Origin: Lentibacillus jeotgali
GTDB lineage: Bacteria > Bacillota > Bacilli > Bacillales > Amphibacillaceae
Length of the DNA: 64,000 nt
Assembly: GCF_000224785.1 (NCBI RefSeq)
Contig: NZ_AGAV01000016.1
Span: forward strand, 58,631 to 122,630
Direction of reading: 5' to 3'
Positions 17,213 to 27,679 of the stretch are shown here, piece by piece. Position 1 is the first letter of the stretch; each line of letters starts with the position of its first letter. A program made the translations under genes and the position numbers. The notes under the pieces were generated by a model. That model ran no database searches and was not told the origin of the DNA. It was given only the letters and a program-made list of their open reading frames with translations.

Positions 17213-17425
17213 AAGTCAACAACTGTACCTCGGCAATAAATACAGAATTCCCGAAATCCACCCAAAATGGTCCGTAATTTCTACTCACTATCACAACAAA
17301 AGTCATTTGCTCTGGATTCATAGCAAATCTCATACATTTGCCTATCCAAATGAATTTTGCGAAAACACCCGAATTTTGATATAAAAGAGGGGTATAACAA
17401 AAGATACCAATAAAGGAGACGAAGC

Positions 17426-18886
17426 ATGGAAGAGCGAACAACATTGAAGAAATCATTGAAGCCGCACTGGGTCTGGGCGATTGCGCTTGGTTCCTCGATT
17501 GGCTGGGGAGCGTTTGTACAGCCGACGACCTGGATGTCTACAGCGGGCCCTCTGGGTGTTATCCTGGGCTTTAGCATAGGGGCGCTGTTGATGATGCTGA
17601 TCGCTGTGAGCTATGGATTTCTCATTAAAAGTTTTCCGGTATCAGGCGGAGAATTCGCTTATTCGTATATCAGTTTAGGACGCACGCACGCGTTCATCAG
17701 CGGATGGTTTTTGACGCTTGGCTACTTATGTATTGTTGCGTTAAACGCATCCGCATTTGCATTAATGGTTAAATTTGTTTTCCCGTCACTGCTTGAAAAC
17801 ATGCACATGTATACCATTGCGGGATGGGATGTTTATTTTACCGAAGTAATTATCGCCTCTGTATTATTAGGCGTTTTTGGTTATTTCAATGTAAGAGGGT
17901 CAAGCCTGTCAGGCCGCATGCAGTTTGTATTTTGTACGGTCATGGTCATTGGCGTTATAGCGATTACGTTCATGGTCGGTGCACAGCCGGGGGCGGGCCT
18001 TTCCAATGTCGCGCCACTGTTTCCGACTGACACAACCGCATTTGCGGCAATCATTTCAATTGTTGCGATTGCACCGTGGGCATATGTCGGATTTGATAAT
18101 GTCCCGCAGGCAGCGGAAGAATTTCACTTTTCATCCAGAAAAGCTTTCACATTAATCATTCTAGCCATTTTCTTTGCTGCACTGCTTTATAGCATGATGA
18201 TCATCACCACGTCAATGATTGAACCATGGCAGTCACTCGTTGCTCAGGAAGAAACATGGGGAACGGGCGCGGCAATTCAAGGACTGCTCGGTAATATGGG
18301 GTTGATTGTCTTGGTGACCGCGCTTACCATGGGCATTTTTACAGGATTAAATGGCTTTACGATTTCATCAAGCCGACTGTTATTTGCCATGTCCCGGGCC
18401 AAAATTATTCCGGCGGCCTTTTCGAAAATACACCCGAAATATAAAACACCGTATGTCGGCATCATTTTTACTGTCGTCGTTGCGATGCTGGCACCATGGT
18501 TCGGCCGCCAGGCGCTGACATGGGTGGTTGACATGTCATCTGTCGGTGTAACCATTGCTTATTTTTATACCTGTTACACGGCATTTACATTATTCAAAGG
18601 GTCCAGGGATAAGAATTTCAATCCGAAAAAACACGTCGTTGCACCCGGGAAGAAGACCCTCGCAGGGTTTGGTATGGTAGCGAGTGTCACATTCCTTGGT
18701 CTGCTGCTTATCCCGGGGTCACCGGCAGCGCTGGGATTTGAATCATTTATCGCGCTCGTTATCTGGGTTGCCCTTGGTGTGGCATTCTATATGGCAAACC
18801 GCAAAGAGCTGAAGAACATACCAAAAGAAGAACTCAACTATCTGATTTTGGGCAATAAGAAAATTGAAGCGAAGAACCGTGGCTAG
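17426..18886 (+). CDS. APC-superfamily amino-acid permease
   Basis: The 486-residue protein has about twelve hydrophobic helices. It starts with the APC signature WAIALGSSIGWGAFVQP (unwound TM1) and has SGGEFAYSYISLGRTHAFISGW in the TM3 region. Substrate cannot be read from the sequence; amino acids or polyamines are the usual cargo. ATG 17426 follows AAAGGAGA. It is followed by a strong bidirectional terminator shared with the convergent VWA gene. Confidence 0.88.
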   Translation: MEERTTLKKSLKPHWVWAIALGSSIGWGAFVQPTTWMSTAGPLGVILGFSIGALLMMLIAVSYGFLIKSFPVSGGEFAYSYISLGRTHAFISGWFLTLGYLCIVALNASAFALMVKFVFPSLLENMHMYTIAGWDVYFTEVIIASVLLGVFGYFNVRGSSLSGRMQFVFCTVMVIGVIAITFMVGAQPGAGLSNVAPLFPTDTTAFAAIISIVAIAPWAYVGFDNVPQAAEEFHFSSRKAFTLIILAIFFAALLYSMMIITTSMIEPWQSLVAQEETWGTGAAIQGLLGNMGLIVLVTALTMGIFTGLNGFTISSSRLLFAMSRAKIIPAAFSKIHPKYKTPYVGIIFTVVVAMLAPWFGRQALTWVVDMSSVGVTIAYFYTCYTAFTLFKGSRDKNFNPKKHVVAPGKKTLAGFGMVASVTFLGLLLIPGSPAALGFESFIALVIWVALGVAFYMANRKELKNIPKEELNYLILGNKKIEAKNRG

Positions 18887-18895
18887 GAAATGAAG

Positions 18896-18932
18896 AAAAT
18901 CCCGGAACTGACAGTAAAGTTCCGGGATTTTT
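18896..18932. terminator. bidirectional terminator between permease and VWA gene
   Basis: Stem GAAAATCCCGGAACT / AGTTCCGGGATTTTT with A and T tracts on either side, suited to terminate both convergent genes. Confidence 0.92.
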
Positions 18933-18936
18933 CCAT

Positions 18937-20310
18937 TTAATCATTATCATACTTTTCCTTCATTTCATCGCCTTTTTCATTAATGTCATCTTTTAATTGA
19001 TCGCCTTCTTCATCAACCGTCTCCAGCAGTGAATTGAATGTTTCCTCATAATCTGCCAGTATACCCTGGCGCTGATCAATCAGACTCATCAGTTCATCGC
19101 CGGCTTCATCACTGATTTGCTCGTTGTCCTCGAGATAATACACTGCATCTTTAAGATGGCTTTCCTCATCATAGGTCAAATTCATGAAATCCGACTTTTT
19201 CCCGTACAATTCATTCTTTTTATCAGTCTGTTCACCGGATACATTATTATAATTGTCGGCATTCCAGGAGCTCCATTCATTGTATAACCGAACGCGTTCA
19301 TCTTCCCAGACTTCCTGAAAATCCTCTCCTGAATCAACGGTTTTAAACTCACCGCCGCCTGCTTCGGCAACTTCCAGCAGTTCCTTTTGACCATTGGAGT
19401 CAACATCAAAACCTATAATGTTGACGACTGCTTCGATATTGGAATCGTGGAGTTCTTTGGCAGCTTCTACCGGATTACCATCGCACGTTTCCACACCGTC
19501 GCTTACAATGTATATGGTATTTTGGCTGGCGCTTTCCGCGGTTTCAAAATCTTCTTTGGCCAAAGAGATGGAGTTTGCAATGGGGGTCCATCCAGTCGGC
19601 TCAAATTTATCAAGTGCATCCTGGAACTTGCCTTTATCATAGGATTGTAATTCATAAACCAGTTCCGAGCTGTCGCATGAGACTTCCTTATCGCTGTCAG
19701 CATTGCTCCCTTTATGACCGTAGACTCTTAAGGATACGTTGGCCGCTTCAGGCAAGGAAGCGACAAAATCATTAATGGCTTCTTTAGCCAGCTTCATTTT
19801 GGTTGTCCCGTTGATTTTTTGTGCCATGCTGCCGCTTGCATCAAGAAGTATGGCAATATTCGCCGTTCCATTTACGGTCTCACCGTTATCAAGTTCCATG
19901 CTGCCAGGTGTCTCGGACACAGCCGTTTCGATCTGCGGGTTAAATTCTTCAGCAAATGAGTGAAACGCTTTATATTGGCCGGATTCACTTACCAGACTTA
20001 GTAAATGGGCAAAAACCTGAAAGCTGTCCTTGTCCTGGAAGTTCTTCTCATCCAATGCGCGGTGGACTACTGCTTCATTGTACTTATTACCTGCATATTT
20101 CCCCGGATCCTGCTCGATGATTTCTTCGATGGTTGTTGCGACTTCAAAGTCCTCCTCGGGGCTTTCCTTTACTTCTTTCGTTTTCCCTTCTTCAGATTGC
20201 TTGGATTCCTGCTTTTCTTCACTTGAAGCTGTCTGCTCATCTGAACCGCATGCAACAAGTAAAAAACAGACGGATATTACTAGAAACCCCAAAACAAAAT
20301 CCTTTTTCAT
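18937..20310 (-). CDS. VWA-domain lipoprotein
   Basis: The 457-residue protein has a lipobox FLLVAC, a Lys/Glu-rich linker, and a von Willebrand factor A domain with the MIDAS motif DASGSM at about residue 157 and matching Thr and Asp later (GWTPIA and VSDGVETCDGNP). The C-terminus is helical and acidic. It resembles the B. subtilis YwmC/YwmD type of VWA lipoproteins, which sit on the outer membrane face; the role is not defined. ATG 20310 is preferred to TTG 20313 for spacing from GGGAGAGG. Confidence 0.85.
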   Translation of the reverse strand: MKKDFVLGFLVISVCFLLVACGSDEQTASSEEKQESKQSEEGKTKEVKESPEEDFEVATTIEEIIEQDPGKYAGNKYNEAVVHRALDEKNFQDKDSFQVFAHLLSLVSESGQYKAFHSFAEEFNPQIETAVSETPGSMELDNGETVNGTANIAILLDASGSMAQKINGTTKMKLAKEAINDFVASLPEAANVSLRVYGHKGSNADSDKEVSCDSSELVYELQSYDKGKFQDALDKFEPTGWTPIANSISLAKEDFETAESASQNTIYIVSDGVETCDGNPVEAAKELHDSNIEAVVNIIGFDVDSNGQKELLEVAEAGGGEFKTVDSGEDFQEVWEDERVRLYNEWSSWNADNYNNVSGEQTDKKNELYGKKSDFMNLTYDEESHLKDAVYYLEDNEQISDEAGDELMSLIDQRQGILADYEETFNSLLETVDEEGDQLKDDINEKGDEMKEKYDND

Positions 20311-20394
20311 CAAATTTTTCCTCTCCCTTTATCGAGTGACGATTAGATACTTAAGATAATAGTACCAAACCCGGAAAAAAATACAATGGGAGAT

Positions 20395-21093
20395 TCAGTC
20401 TTTTTTCCTAAGCGTTACAGCACGTCCGCCCAGAGATATCCAATTCTTCTCAAAGAGCTCCCTGTCATAGCGTTCCACTTTACCGGTATGCGGGTCGTGC
20501 GCGATCACATCATTACTATCGACTCCCGTCAGCACAACGGCATGTTCATTCTGGTACCAGTCGATTACATCCCCGTCGTCATCTGTCCATGTCTTTCCGT
20601 AAAATGTTTCCCGCTGTTCAAGCGTGGTCCAGGCCATAACAGGATTTCCCGAGCGGAGAATCTTCAGGATTGTTTCAAACGGCTCTCCCGTCAAATCCAC
20701 ACCACGACCCGGCATGAACTTCTCAAGTGTTGTCAGGGTTGGACCCTCAAAGACACCAAAGCTTCCGTCATCTGAATCGGTATACGGATCCCCGACAAAC
20801 GCTTTATTCGGATGAGCACCTTTCCATTCGCCGTCAACGTGATGTACTTTGGGCCCTTTCGGCAGCGCATCCGCGACTGTATATTTGCTGACCGGTATAT
20901 TAAGCCCCCAGCTTAACAGCATTGCCAGTGATGTTGCCTCACACCCGGTCGGAAGCTCCGGATATTGATAATAGAGCGGTACGCCTTTGATTTTCCTGTT
21001 TGACGCTGGTGCTATAGCTCGTTTTGGTCTGGCAATTGCAAATAGAATAAAAGAACAAATACCGATCAGTCCGAGAAATCGCTTTGCTGACAC
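20395..21093 (-). CDS. C39-like cysteine peptidase, exported
   Basis: The 232-residue protein has an N-terminal membrane/signal segment (FLGLIGICSFILFAIA). The peptidase_C39_2 domain has catalytic Cys in LPTGCEATSLAMLL, His in NEHAVVLTG and Asp in AHDPHTG. GTG 21093 is chosen because GGGAGG lies 8 bases upstream; the longer ORF to 21135 lacks this. Such proteins occur near wall genes in Bacilli and may act on surface peptides; the substrate is unknown. Confidence 0.82.
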   Translation of the reverse strand: MSAKRFLGLIGICSFILFAIARPKRAIAPASNRKIKGVPLYYQYPELPTGCEATSLAMLLSWGLNIPVSKYTVADALPKGPKVHHVDGEWKGAHPNKAFVGDPYTDSDDGSFGVFEGPTLTTLEKFMPGRGVDLTGEPFETILKILRSGNPVMAWTTLEQRETFYGKTWTDDDGDVIDWYQNEHAVVLTGVDSNDVIAHDPHTGKVERYDRELFEKNWISLGGRAVTLRKKD

Positions 21094-21401
21094 TTTATCA
21101 ACCTCCCACATCAATTCTAAGTTACAATATAACACAAAAACACGCTTATTATTTTCGGTAAAAGTACGCTATTCAATATAATTTTTGACAAATTTTTAAA
21201 CGATAAGAGCAATCCATTTTTTGGAGGTGTCCGTGGACTAACACCAGGTTGTTTGCTTTATAGCCACATAAAATACTGTCGATTGATTACCGAAAGGCCC
21301 AGTGATAAACTTGTAATGAATGTCACCGAATAATGTTTTAACGTATATACCAAGAGGAATTATTTAAACCAACTAGCGCATAATCAAAGGAGAAAACAAA
21401 C
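21094..21401. other. divergent intergenic region before the galU-ugd operon
   Basis: No gene is seen. It holds the start region of the C39 gene on one side and of galU copy 2 on the other (Shine-Dalgarno AAAGGAG at about 21388). I find no clear terminator, operator or promoter match. Confidence 0.4.
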
Positions 21402-22298
21402 ATGGAAGTCAAAAAAGCGATTATACCTGCTGCCGGTCTCGGGACCAGGTTTTTGCCGGCAACCAAAGCCCAACCGAAAGAAATGCTGCCGATTGTTGAT
21501 AAACCAACCATCCAATACATTGTTGAAGAGGCTGTAGCTTCGGGGATTGAAGACATTATCATTATCTCTGGCAGAGGCAAACGAGCGATTGAAGACCATT
21601 TTGATATTTCCTATGAATTAGAGGAAAAGTTAGCCAATAAGGGTAAGACGGAAATGCTGGAGGTGGTCCAATCCATTTCTAATCTGGCAAACATTCATTA
21701 CATAAGGCAAAAAGAACCTAAAGGGCTTGGTCATGCGATTTCTTGTGCCAGCAGCTTTGTCGGGAATGAACCTTTTGCCGTTCTTTTGGGCGATGATATC
21801 GTCGAAGCGAACGAGCCATGCCTGAAACAGCTCATCGACGTCTACGAATACAATCAACTGTCAGTTGTCGGCGTGCACAGTGTACCGGAAGAAGACGTTT
21901 CGAAATATGGAATCGTGCAGCCGGGCGATCAGGATTACGGGCCAAACGTGCGGGCCATCGAGTCACTGATGGAAAAGCCGTCCATTGAAGATGCACCTTC
22001 CAACTTGGCGGTTATGGGACGGTATATTTTAAGTCCATCCATTTTTGATATCCTGGAAAATCAGGAACCGGGGAAAGGTGATGAAATCCAGCTGACCGAC
22101 GCCATTGAAACATTGAATGAGCAAGAGCAGGTTTTAGCGTATGATTTTGCAGGCGAACGGTATGATATCGGTAATAAATTTGGGTTCGTACAGGCAACGA
22201 TCGACTTTGCATTGAAACGGGGAGATCTGCACAACGATATTAAAGATTATATGGAAAAAACACTCAACAACCTTAATAGCCAGGAGGGCAGAAAATGA
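21402..22298 (+). CDS. galU: UTP-glucose-1-phosphate uridylyltransferase GalU, copy 2
   Basis: The 298-residue GalU has [20 protein letters not shown] and [11 protein letters not shown]. It overlaps ugd by 4 bp (ATGA), so the pair is a UDP-glucuronate supply unit: glucose-1-phosphate to UDP-glucose to UDP-glucuronate. This makes it the polymer-dedicated copy, whereas copy 1 at 16071 is alone. Start ATG 21402 follows AAAGGAGA. Confidence 0.95.
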   Translation: MEVKKAIIPAAGLGTRFLPATKAQPKEMLPIVDKPTIQYIVEEAVASGIEDIIIISGRGKRAIEDHFDISYELEEKLANKGKTEMLEVVQSISNLANIHYIRQKEPKGLGHAISCASSFVGNEPFAVLLGDDIVEANEPCLKQLIDVYEYNQLSVVGVHSVPEEDVSKYGIVQPGDQDYGPNVRAIESLMEKPSIEDAPSNLAVMGRYILSPSIFDILENQEPGKGDEIQLTDAIETLNEQEQVLAYDFAGERYDIGNKFGFVQATIDFALKRGDLHNDIKDYMEKTLNNLNSQEGRK

Positions 22299-23602
22299 AT
22301 ATCGCAGTAATCGGCACCGGTTATGTAGGGCTTGTAACCGGCGTTTGCCTGGCTGAAACAGACAACCAAGTCACCTGTATCGATATAGATGACGAAAAAA
22401 TCGCTATGCTGAAGGAAGGCAAAAGTCCCATCTATGAAAAAGGCCTGCCCGAACTTCTCCAGAAAAATATCGGAGAAGGACGCCTTCACTTTACAACCGA
22501 TTATAAAGAAGGCCTGGCCAACAAAGACTTGATTTATATAGCTGTCGGAACCCCACAGGGCGAAGATGGCGCCGCTGACCTAACGTATGTCGATAAAGCA
22601 TGTGCATCGATTGCAGAAACACTTGATCATAATGCCATCATTGTGACAAAAAGTACAGTGCCGGTTGGGACGAATGAACATATCAAAGAAACTATCCAAT
22701 CGGGCTTGCCTGTGCATGTAACCATTAATGTCGCCTCCAACCCTGAATTTCTGCGTCAGGGATCAGCCGTACATGATACGTTTAACGGGGATAGAATCAT
22801 TATTGGTTCAGACGATAAACAAACGCTTGATATTTTGGAAAAGGTTAACGCCGGCTTCGATCTCCCTATCGTCAGAACGGATCTGCGGAGCGCGGAAATG
22901 ATTAAGTATGCTTCAAATGCATTTCTGGCAACGAAGCTCAGTTTCATTAATGAGATGGCTAACCTGTGTGAAAAGCTGGGAGCGAATATTGATAATGTAT
23001 CTGATGGGATGGGCATGGACAAACGAATTGGAAGCTCATTTCTGAATGCCGGCATCGGCTATGGCGGATCGTGTTTTCCGAAAGATACAAGAGCTGTCAT
23101 ATCAGTTGGAAAAGATGCTGACTACGATATGCAGCTGCTCGAAAATGTGGTCGGTGTTAATGAGCGACAAAAGGTCATCCTCGTCGACAAAGTGATGGAA
23201 CGGTTCAAAGACATTCAAGGTAAAAAGGTTGCTGTTTTGGGATTGGCGTTTAAACCGAACACCGATGATATGCGGGAAGCACCATCCATTTTTGTGACTG
23301 AAAACCTCCTTGAACAGGGCGCAGAAGTCCATGCCTATGACCCGGTTGCAGCAGATAACGCCAGACAAATACTGTCGGACAAAATCACTTACGCCTCAAG
23401 TGTAAAAGAAGCCGTAAACGGAGCTGACCTGGCATTAATATTGACGGAGTGGAATGAGATAAAAGCATTTCCACTAAGCGACTACAAGCAATACATGAAC
23501 AATCCAGTCATTTTCGACGGCAGAAACTGCTTTGACTTAGACCAGCTGGTCGGAAGCAGTGTGGAATATCATTCAATTGGTCGGCCCACTGTGTATAGTT
23601 AA
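22295..23602 (+). CDS. ugd: UDP-glucose 6-dehydrogenase (TuaD/Ugd)
   Basis: The enzyme oxidises UDP-glucose to UDP-glucuronate with two NAD. The 435-residue protein has the Rossmann motif [10 protein letters not shown], the catalytic cysteine in [13 protein letters not shown] and the C-terminal substrate motif [16 protein letters not shown]. subtilis TuaD is the closest known role (teichuronic acid). The presence of glucuronate activation sets the theme of the following cluster, an acidic polymer. A hairpin terminator follows, so the glycosyltransferase genes are a separate unit. Confidence 0.95.
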   Translation: MNIAVIGTGYVGLVTGVCLAETDNQVTCIDIDDEKIAMLKEGKSPIYEKGLPELLQKNIGEGRLHFTTDYKEGLANKDLIYIAVGTPQGEDGAADLTYVDKACASIAETLDHNAIIVTKSTVPVGTNEHIKETIQSGLPVHVTINVASNPEFLRQGSAVHDTFNGDRIIIGSDDKQTLDILEKVNAGFDLPIVRTDLRSAEMIKYASNAFLATKLSFINEMANLCEKLGANIDNVSDGMGMDKRIGSSFLNAGIGYGGSCFPKDTRAVISVGKDADYDMQLLENVVGVNERQKVILVDKVMERFKDIQGKKVAVLGLAFKPNTDDMREAPSIFVTENLLEQGAEVHAYDPVAADNARQILSDKITYASSVKEAVNGADLALILTEWNEIKAFPLSDYKQYMNNPVIFDGRNCFDLDQLVGSSVEYHSIGRPTVYS

Positions 23603-23605
23603 CGT

Positions 23606-23640
23606 GAAAAAGGAAGTTGGCACAAGGCCGACTCCTTTTT
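23606..23640 (+). terminator. terminator after ugd
   Basis: Imperfect stem AAAAAGGAAGTTGG / CCGACTCCTTTTT with a CACAAGG loop and T run. Confidence 0.75.
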
Positions 23641-23705
23641 CATTTTAAAGCGGTCATTCTGACGTGTATCGATCTATTTTGACAATTTATTATTTTGCGC
23701 TGCTA

Positions 23706-23714
23706 TGGTATAAT
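23706..23714 (+). promoter_or_regulatory. extended -10 promoter for the glycosyltransferase operon
   Basis: TGGTATAAT matches an extended -10 box (TGnTATAAT), about 58 bp upstream of the first glycosyltransferase start. A TTGACA at 23679 is too far away (24-bp spacer) to be its -35 element, which fits an extended -10 promoter. Confidence 0.5.
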
Positions 23715-23772
23715 GCGTTGAGATTAATAGGAAGCAATAAATGATGGACCTTATCAGGGAAGGCTGAATACC

Positions 23773-24903
23773 GTGAAAAAGAAAAAAGTGCTTTTCTTCA
23801 TTTATCAAATGGGTGCCGGCGGAGCAGCCAGAACAATGCTGAACATCATCAATAATCTGGACAGGACAAAAATTGACCCAGTGCTGGTCACTCTGAATTA
23901 TAATGGAAGTTATGAAGACTATCTGAAATCGGATATTAATTTTATTAAACTGGAAACAAAACGATTACGATCAGCCATTTTCCCATTGGCAAAAGTCATC
24001 AGACATGAAAAGGCGGCTATCGTGTTCAGTACGATTCCGAACTATAATACCATTGCTATATTGGCAAAGTTATTGTCATTCACATCAGCGAAAAGCATTG
24101 TCCGAGAGGCAGCTTATTTAGGCGGTGACTTTTCAGCAAATATGAAATTGAGAGCCTATGGATTATTATATCGATTTTCCAGCAAGGTCATCGCGTTGTC
24201 TAACGGTGTTAAGGAAAATATCGTCAGGCGCTACAAAGTGAAGCCGGGAAAAATCCAGGTGATTTACAACCCGGTCGACGTGGATGGTATCGAGCATCTT
24301 ATCGATAACGGGCAAATTGCCGAAGACCATAAACACATATTTGCGGGTGACGCGAAAGTCATCATCACAGCCGGCAGACTGGTCAAAGACAAAGATCACG
24401 AAACACTGCTTCACGCGTTTGCCATGCTTAAAGATCGGTTAAATACGAAGCTTGTGATTTTGGGCGAGGGAGAACTGGAAGCTACATTAAAACGAAAGGC
24501 AGAAGAACTGAAGATAGCCGATAGCGTCCATTTTCTCGGCTTTCAGCGCAATCCTTATATTTATTTTAAGCATGCCGATCTGTTTGTACTGTCATCGCTT
24601 CATGAGGGTTTTGGCCATGTGCTGGCTGAAGCGCTGGCAACAGGAATTCCGGTCGTTTCCACCAATTGCAGGCCAGGTGCCCGCGAGGTGTTGAACGACG
24701 GGGAATTTGGTGTGATGTGTGATGTCGGAGATGCTGAGGATATAGCTCTGAAACTGTATCAAACTCTGATAATGGATAACGAACAATTGATGCAAATGGT
24801 CGATAGAGGTAAAGAACGTGCAAGAGCGTTTGATGCAAGGCAGATTGCCAAACAGTATGAAGAGGCGTTCATGCAAACAATCGGCCAAAGCGACAGGAGT
24901 TGA
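23773..24903 (+). CDS. glycosyltransferase family 4
   Basis: The 376-residue GT-B enzyme has the N-terminal motif QMGAGGAARTMLNI, the donor-site loop ITAGRLVKDKDHETLL and the E-x7-E motif in HEGFGHVLAEALATGIPVV. GT4 enzymes retain anomeric configuration and use nucleotide sugars; the donor here could be UDP-glucuronate from the preceding ugd. Start GTG 23773. It is followed at 6 bp by a second GT4 gene, so the two are co-transcribed. Confidence 0.88.
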   Translation: MKKKKVLFFIYQMGAGGAARTMLNIINNLDRTKIDPVLVTLNYNGSYEDYLKSDINFIKLETKRLRSAIFPLAKVIRHEKAAIVFSTIPNYNTIAILAKLLSFTSAKSIVREAAYLGGDFSANMKLRAYGLLYRFSSKVIALSNGVKENIVRRYKVKPGKIQVIYNPVDVDGIEHLIDNGQIAEDHKHIFAGDAKVIITAGRLVKDKDHETLLHAFAMLKDRLNTKLVILGEGELEATLKRKAEELKIADSVHFLGFQRNPYIYFKHADLFVLSSLHEGFGHVLAEALATGIPVVSTNCRPGAREVLNDGEFGVMCDVGDAEDIALKLYQTLIMDNEQLMQMVDRGKERARAFDARQIAKQYEEAFMQTIGQSDRS

Positions 24904-24909
24904 CCAAGT

Positions 24910-26040
24910 GTGAGTACCGAAAAGCGTGTCGTGCATTTAACGACCGTCCATCATCCGTATGATCCAAGAATCTATCATAAAGAATGCAAGTCACTGAAAA
25001 ATGCTGGCTATGATGTGACATTGATTGCCCGGGAGGCTGAAAATGAAGCGCAAAAAGAAAACCCAATCAGTCATATTCCTGTCAGAACGTATAAAAGCAG
25101 GCTGAAACGCATGATTTTCGGAGCGATGAAGGCCTATAAGAAAGCAAAAGCGCTGGGTGCGGACGTCTACCATTTTCATGACCCGGAACTTTTGCCGGTC
25201 GGATGGCTCCTGAAAAAGAACCATAATACCGTTATTTATGATATACATGAAGATTATACCACCAGTATTATGCAGAAAGATTATCTGAACAGGCCCATTA
25301 GAAAATTAACGGCTGCTGCGTATAGATATATGGAGAAATTCTTTTCCCGGAAGATGGAACTGTGTCTCGCGGAAAAGTATTATAAAGATATTTACCCGAG
25401 GGGATACTGCATACTGAATTATCCAACAGTTAATCAAACGTTTGTTCAACACGAGCGGAATCATGAACCACTGGAAGATAAATTGTTGTATACTGGGAAT
25501 GTGTCGTATGTGCGGGGGGCGCAGATTCACGCGAAAATCCCGCTGATTCATGATCAGGTGTCGGTTCATTTTGTCGGAAAATGCCCGGGTGACTTAGCGG
25601 AAGAAATGTATGATATTGCCGGTGATCAAAAAGAGCGGCTCGAACTGGAAGGAATCGACCAGTTTATTGAGAAAGAGGATATCGAAGCAAGGTATCTCAG
25701 CCGTAACTGGCTTGCCGGGATTGCGCTATTCCCGCCGACCGAGCATTATAAGAAAAAAGAACTCACGAAGTTTTTTGAGTATATGAATGCGGGGTTGCCG
25801 ATTCTATGCTCGAATTTCCCTGTGTGGAAAAACTTCGTCGAGACGTATGAATGCGGACTCGCTGTTGACCCTTACGATGAATCGCGAATCAGGGAAGCAA
25901 TTGACTATTTGCGGAACAACCCTGAGGAGGCAAAGCGTATGGGAGAAAACGGCAAAAAAGCTGTCATGGACAAGCTGAACTGGCACGCAGAAGAAGAGAA
26001 GCTCATTGATTGGTATGAGCAATTGACTGCAAAACGTTAA
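24910..26040 (+). CDS. glycosyltransferase (GT4-like)
   Basis: The 376-residue protein starts VVHLTTVHHPYDPRIYHKEC, has YHFHDPELLPVG in the first domain and KKKELTKFFEYMNAGLPILCSNFPVWK in the second, as in GT-B enzymes of exopolysaccharide clusters. GTG 24910 follows AGGAG at 8 bp. It lies between another GT4 gene and a TuaG-like GT2 gene in a tightly spaced operon. Donor and acceptor are unknown. Confidence 0.85.
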   Translation: MSTEKRVVHLTTVHHPYDPRIYHKECKSLKNAGYDVTLIAREAENEAQKENPISHIPVRTYKSRLKRMIFGAMKAYKKAKALGADVYHFHDPELLPVGWLLKKNHNTVIYDIHEDYTTSIMQKDYLNRPIRKLTAAAYRYMEKFFSRKMELCLAEKYYKDIYPRGYCILNYPTVNQTFVQHERNHEPLEDKLLYTGNVSYVRGAQIHAKIPLIHDQVSVHFVGKCPGDLAEEMYDIAGDQKERLELEGIDQFIEKEDIEARYLSRNWLAGIALFPPTEHYKKKELTKFFEYMNAGLPILCSNFPVWKNFVETYECGLAVDPYDESRIREAIDYLRNNPEEAKRMGENGKKAVMDKLNWHAEEEKLIDWYEQLTAKR

Positions 26041-26052
26041 ATAGGTGATAAT

Positions 26053-26856
26053 ATGGCAAGCAAACATACGAATCAGGAAGCGAACCCGCTCATTTCAGTC
26101 ATTACACCTGCTTATAATGCGGAGGAATTTATCAACGAGACGATTGAATCAGTTCTTGCCCAAACCTATTCCAATTGGGAAATGATTATCGTGGATGATC
26201 GTTCCTCAGATGGAACGGTCACAGATGTAAAAACGTATGAAAAACAGGATGACCGTATTAAATTGGTCGAACTTGAGGAAAACAGCGGCTCTGCAATTGC
26301 CCGCAATACAGCCATGGAGAAAGCGCGCGGGCATTATATTGCTTTTCTGGACAGTGATGATCTCTGGTTTCCGGAAAAGCTGGAGAACCAGCTGCGCTTC
26401 ATGCAGGAGAAAGATATTGCCTTTTCGTTCACGAAATATGTGCGAATCACACAGGACGGCACTATGACAGACACGGTGTCCAAAGCGCCGGTGTCTGTCG
26501 GATACAGCGATCTGCTGAAGCATTGTGTGATCGGCTGTCTCACGGTGATGATTGACAGGGATAAAGTCGGTCATCTGAAAATGGTCAATATCCGGACGCG
26601 CCAGGATTACGCCTATTGGCTCGCCGTAACGAAAAAAGGCTTCCGAGCGTATGGGCTCCCGGAAGTTTTGGCTAAATACAGATCAGTAGAAAATTCGATT
26701 TCCAGCAACAAAGTAAAAGCTGCGAAACGGCAATGGTATGTTTACCGGCAAGTTGAACATCAGAACATCCTGAAAAGCCTATGGTATTTTTTCCATTATG
26801 CTCTGAAAGGGATTAAAAATACGATTAAATATAAATTATCAGCTCGTAACAGTTAA
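26053..26856 (+). CDS. glycosyltransferase family 2 (TuaG-like)
   Basis: The 267-residue GT-A enzyme has ISVITPAYNAEEFINETIES, VDDRSSDGT and the DxD-type FLDSDDLWFPEKL. It resembles B. subtilis TuaG, a teichuronic-acid glycosyltransferase, in length and motif order. The spacing (12 bp after the previous gene) and the downstream TagGH-like exporter support a role in assembling the exported glycan. Confidence 0.85.
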   Translation: MASKHTNQEANPLISVITPAYNAEEFINETIESVLAQTYSNWEMIIVDDRSSDGTVTDVKTYEKQDDRIKLVELEENSGSAIARNTAMEKARGHYIAFLDSDDLWFPEKLENQLRFMQEKDIAFSFTKYVRITQDGTMTDTVSKAPVSVGYSDLLKHCVIGCLTVMIDRDKVGHLKMVNIRTRQDYAYWLAVTKKGFRAYGLPEVLAKYRSVENSISSNKVKAAKRQWYVYRQVEHQNILKSLWYFFHYALKGIKNTIKYKLSARNS

Positions 26857-26887
26857 ATGTATGAATCAGGCGGTGTCATGTTAAGTT

Positions 26888-27664
26888 ATGAAAACATATC
26901 TACAGGAAATACTAAGACGAAAAGATTTATTATTTTATTTGGTGAAATCCGGGCTGAAAGCAGAGCACCGCAATAGCTATCTGGGCTACTTCTGGTGGCT
27001 GCTTGACCCGTTATTGAACGTCATGGTGTATTACTTTTTAGTCGTGATTATTTTGCAAAGAGGCGGCGAGAATTACCCGGTCTTCCTTGTTATCGGGCTC
27101 GTTGTCTGGAGATGGATCAGCTCGGCGGTGAATTCATCGGCGAAATCAATTTTGCGCTATAGTTCGATTATCAATCAGGTCTATTTGCCGAAATCGATTT
27201 TTCCATTGTCATTTACGATTTCACAGATGTTTAACTTCTTATTTGGTTTAATTGTCATCGCCATGTTCCTGGCAATCTATGGTATTATGCCTGACTGGCA
27301 CATTGTCTATTTGCCGGTGCTTGTAGTGATTACGATGATATTTCTTATGGCAGTCGGCTTTATATTAGCCTATGTCACTGTATTCGTCCGGGACATTGAC
27401 AATATCCTGACATATGTCACACGGTTATTTTTCTATGCTTCCCCAATCATCTGGCGAGGCGGGCGGTTGCCACCTGAATACAGTATTTTTGTGGATCTCA
27501 ACCCGGTTGCGATTATCGTAACTGCCTATCGGGACATTCTGATGCGTCAGATCACCCCTGATTTTATGAGTTTGGGGATCATTACGGCTATCTCGATTGT
27601 CGCAGTTGTCATAACCCTGTATCACTACAGCAAGAACGAACACAAAATCATTAAAGCTTTGTAA
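26888..27664 (+). CDS. ABC-2 type polysaccharide export permease (TagG-like)
   Basis: The 258-residue protein has an N-terminal cytoplasmic segment (RKDLLFYLVKSGLKAEHRNSYLGYFWWLLDP), then six hydrophobic helices typical of TagG/Wzm permeases (ABC2_membrane family). With the ATPase encoded 15 bp downstream it would move the finished polymer, carried on undecaprenyl diphosphate, across the membrane. B. subtilis TagGH exports teichoic acid; the cargo here is inferred from the cluster. Confidence 0.9.
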   Translation: MKTYLQEILRRKDLLFYLVKSGLKAEHRNSYLGYFWWLLDPLLNVMVYYFLVVIILQRGGENYPVFLVIGLVVWRWISSAVNSSAKSILRYSSIINQVYLPKSIFPLSFTISQMFNFLFGLIVIAMFLAIYGIMPDWHIVYLPVLVVITMIFLMAVGFILAYVTVFVRDIDNILTYVTRLFFYASPIIWRGGRLPPEYSIFVDLNPVAIIVTAYRDILMRQITPDFMSLGIITAISIVAVVITLYHYSKNEHKIIKAL

Positions 27665-27679
27665 AAAAGAGGTTTTAGT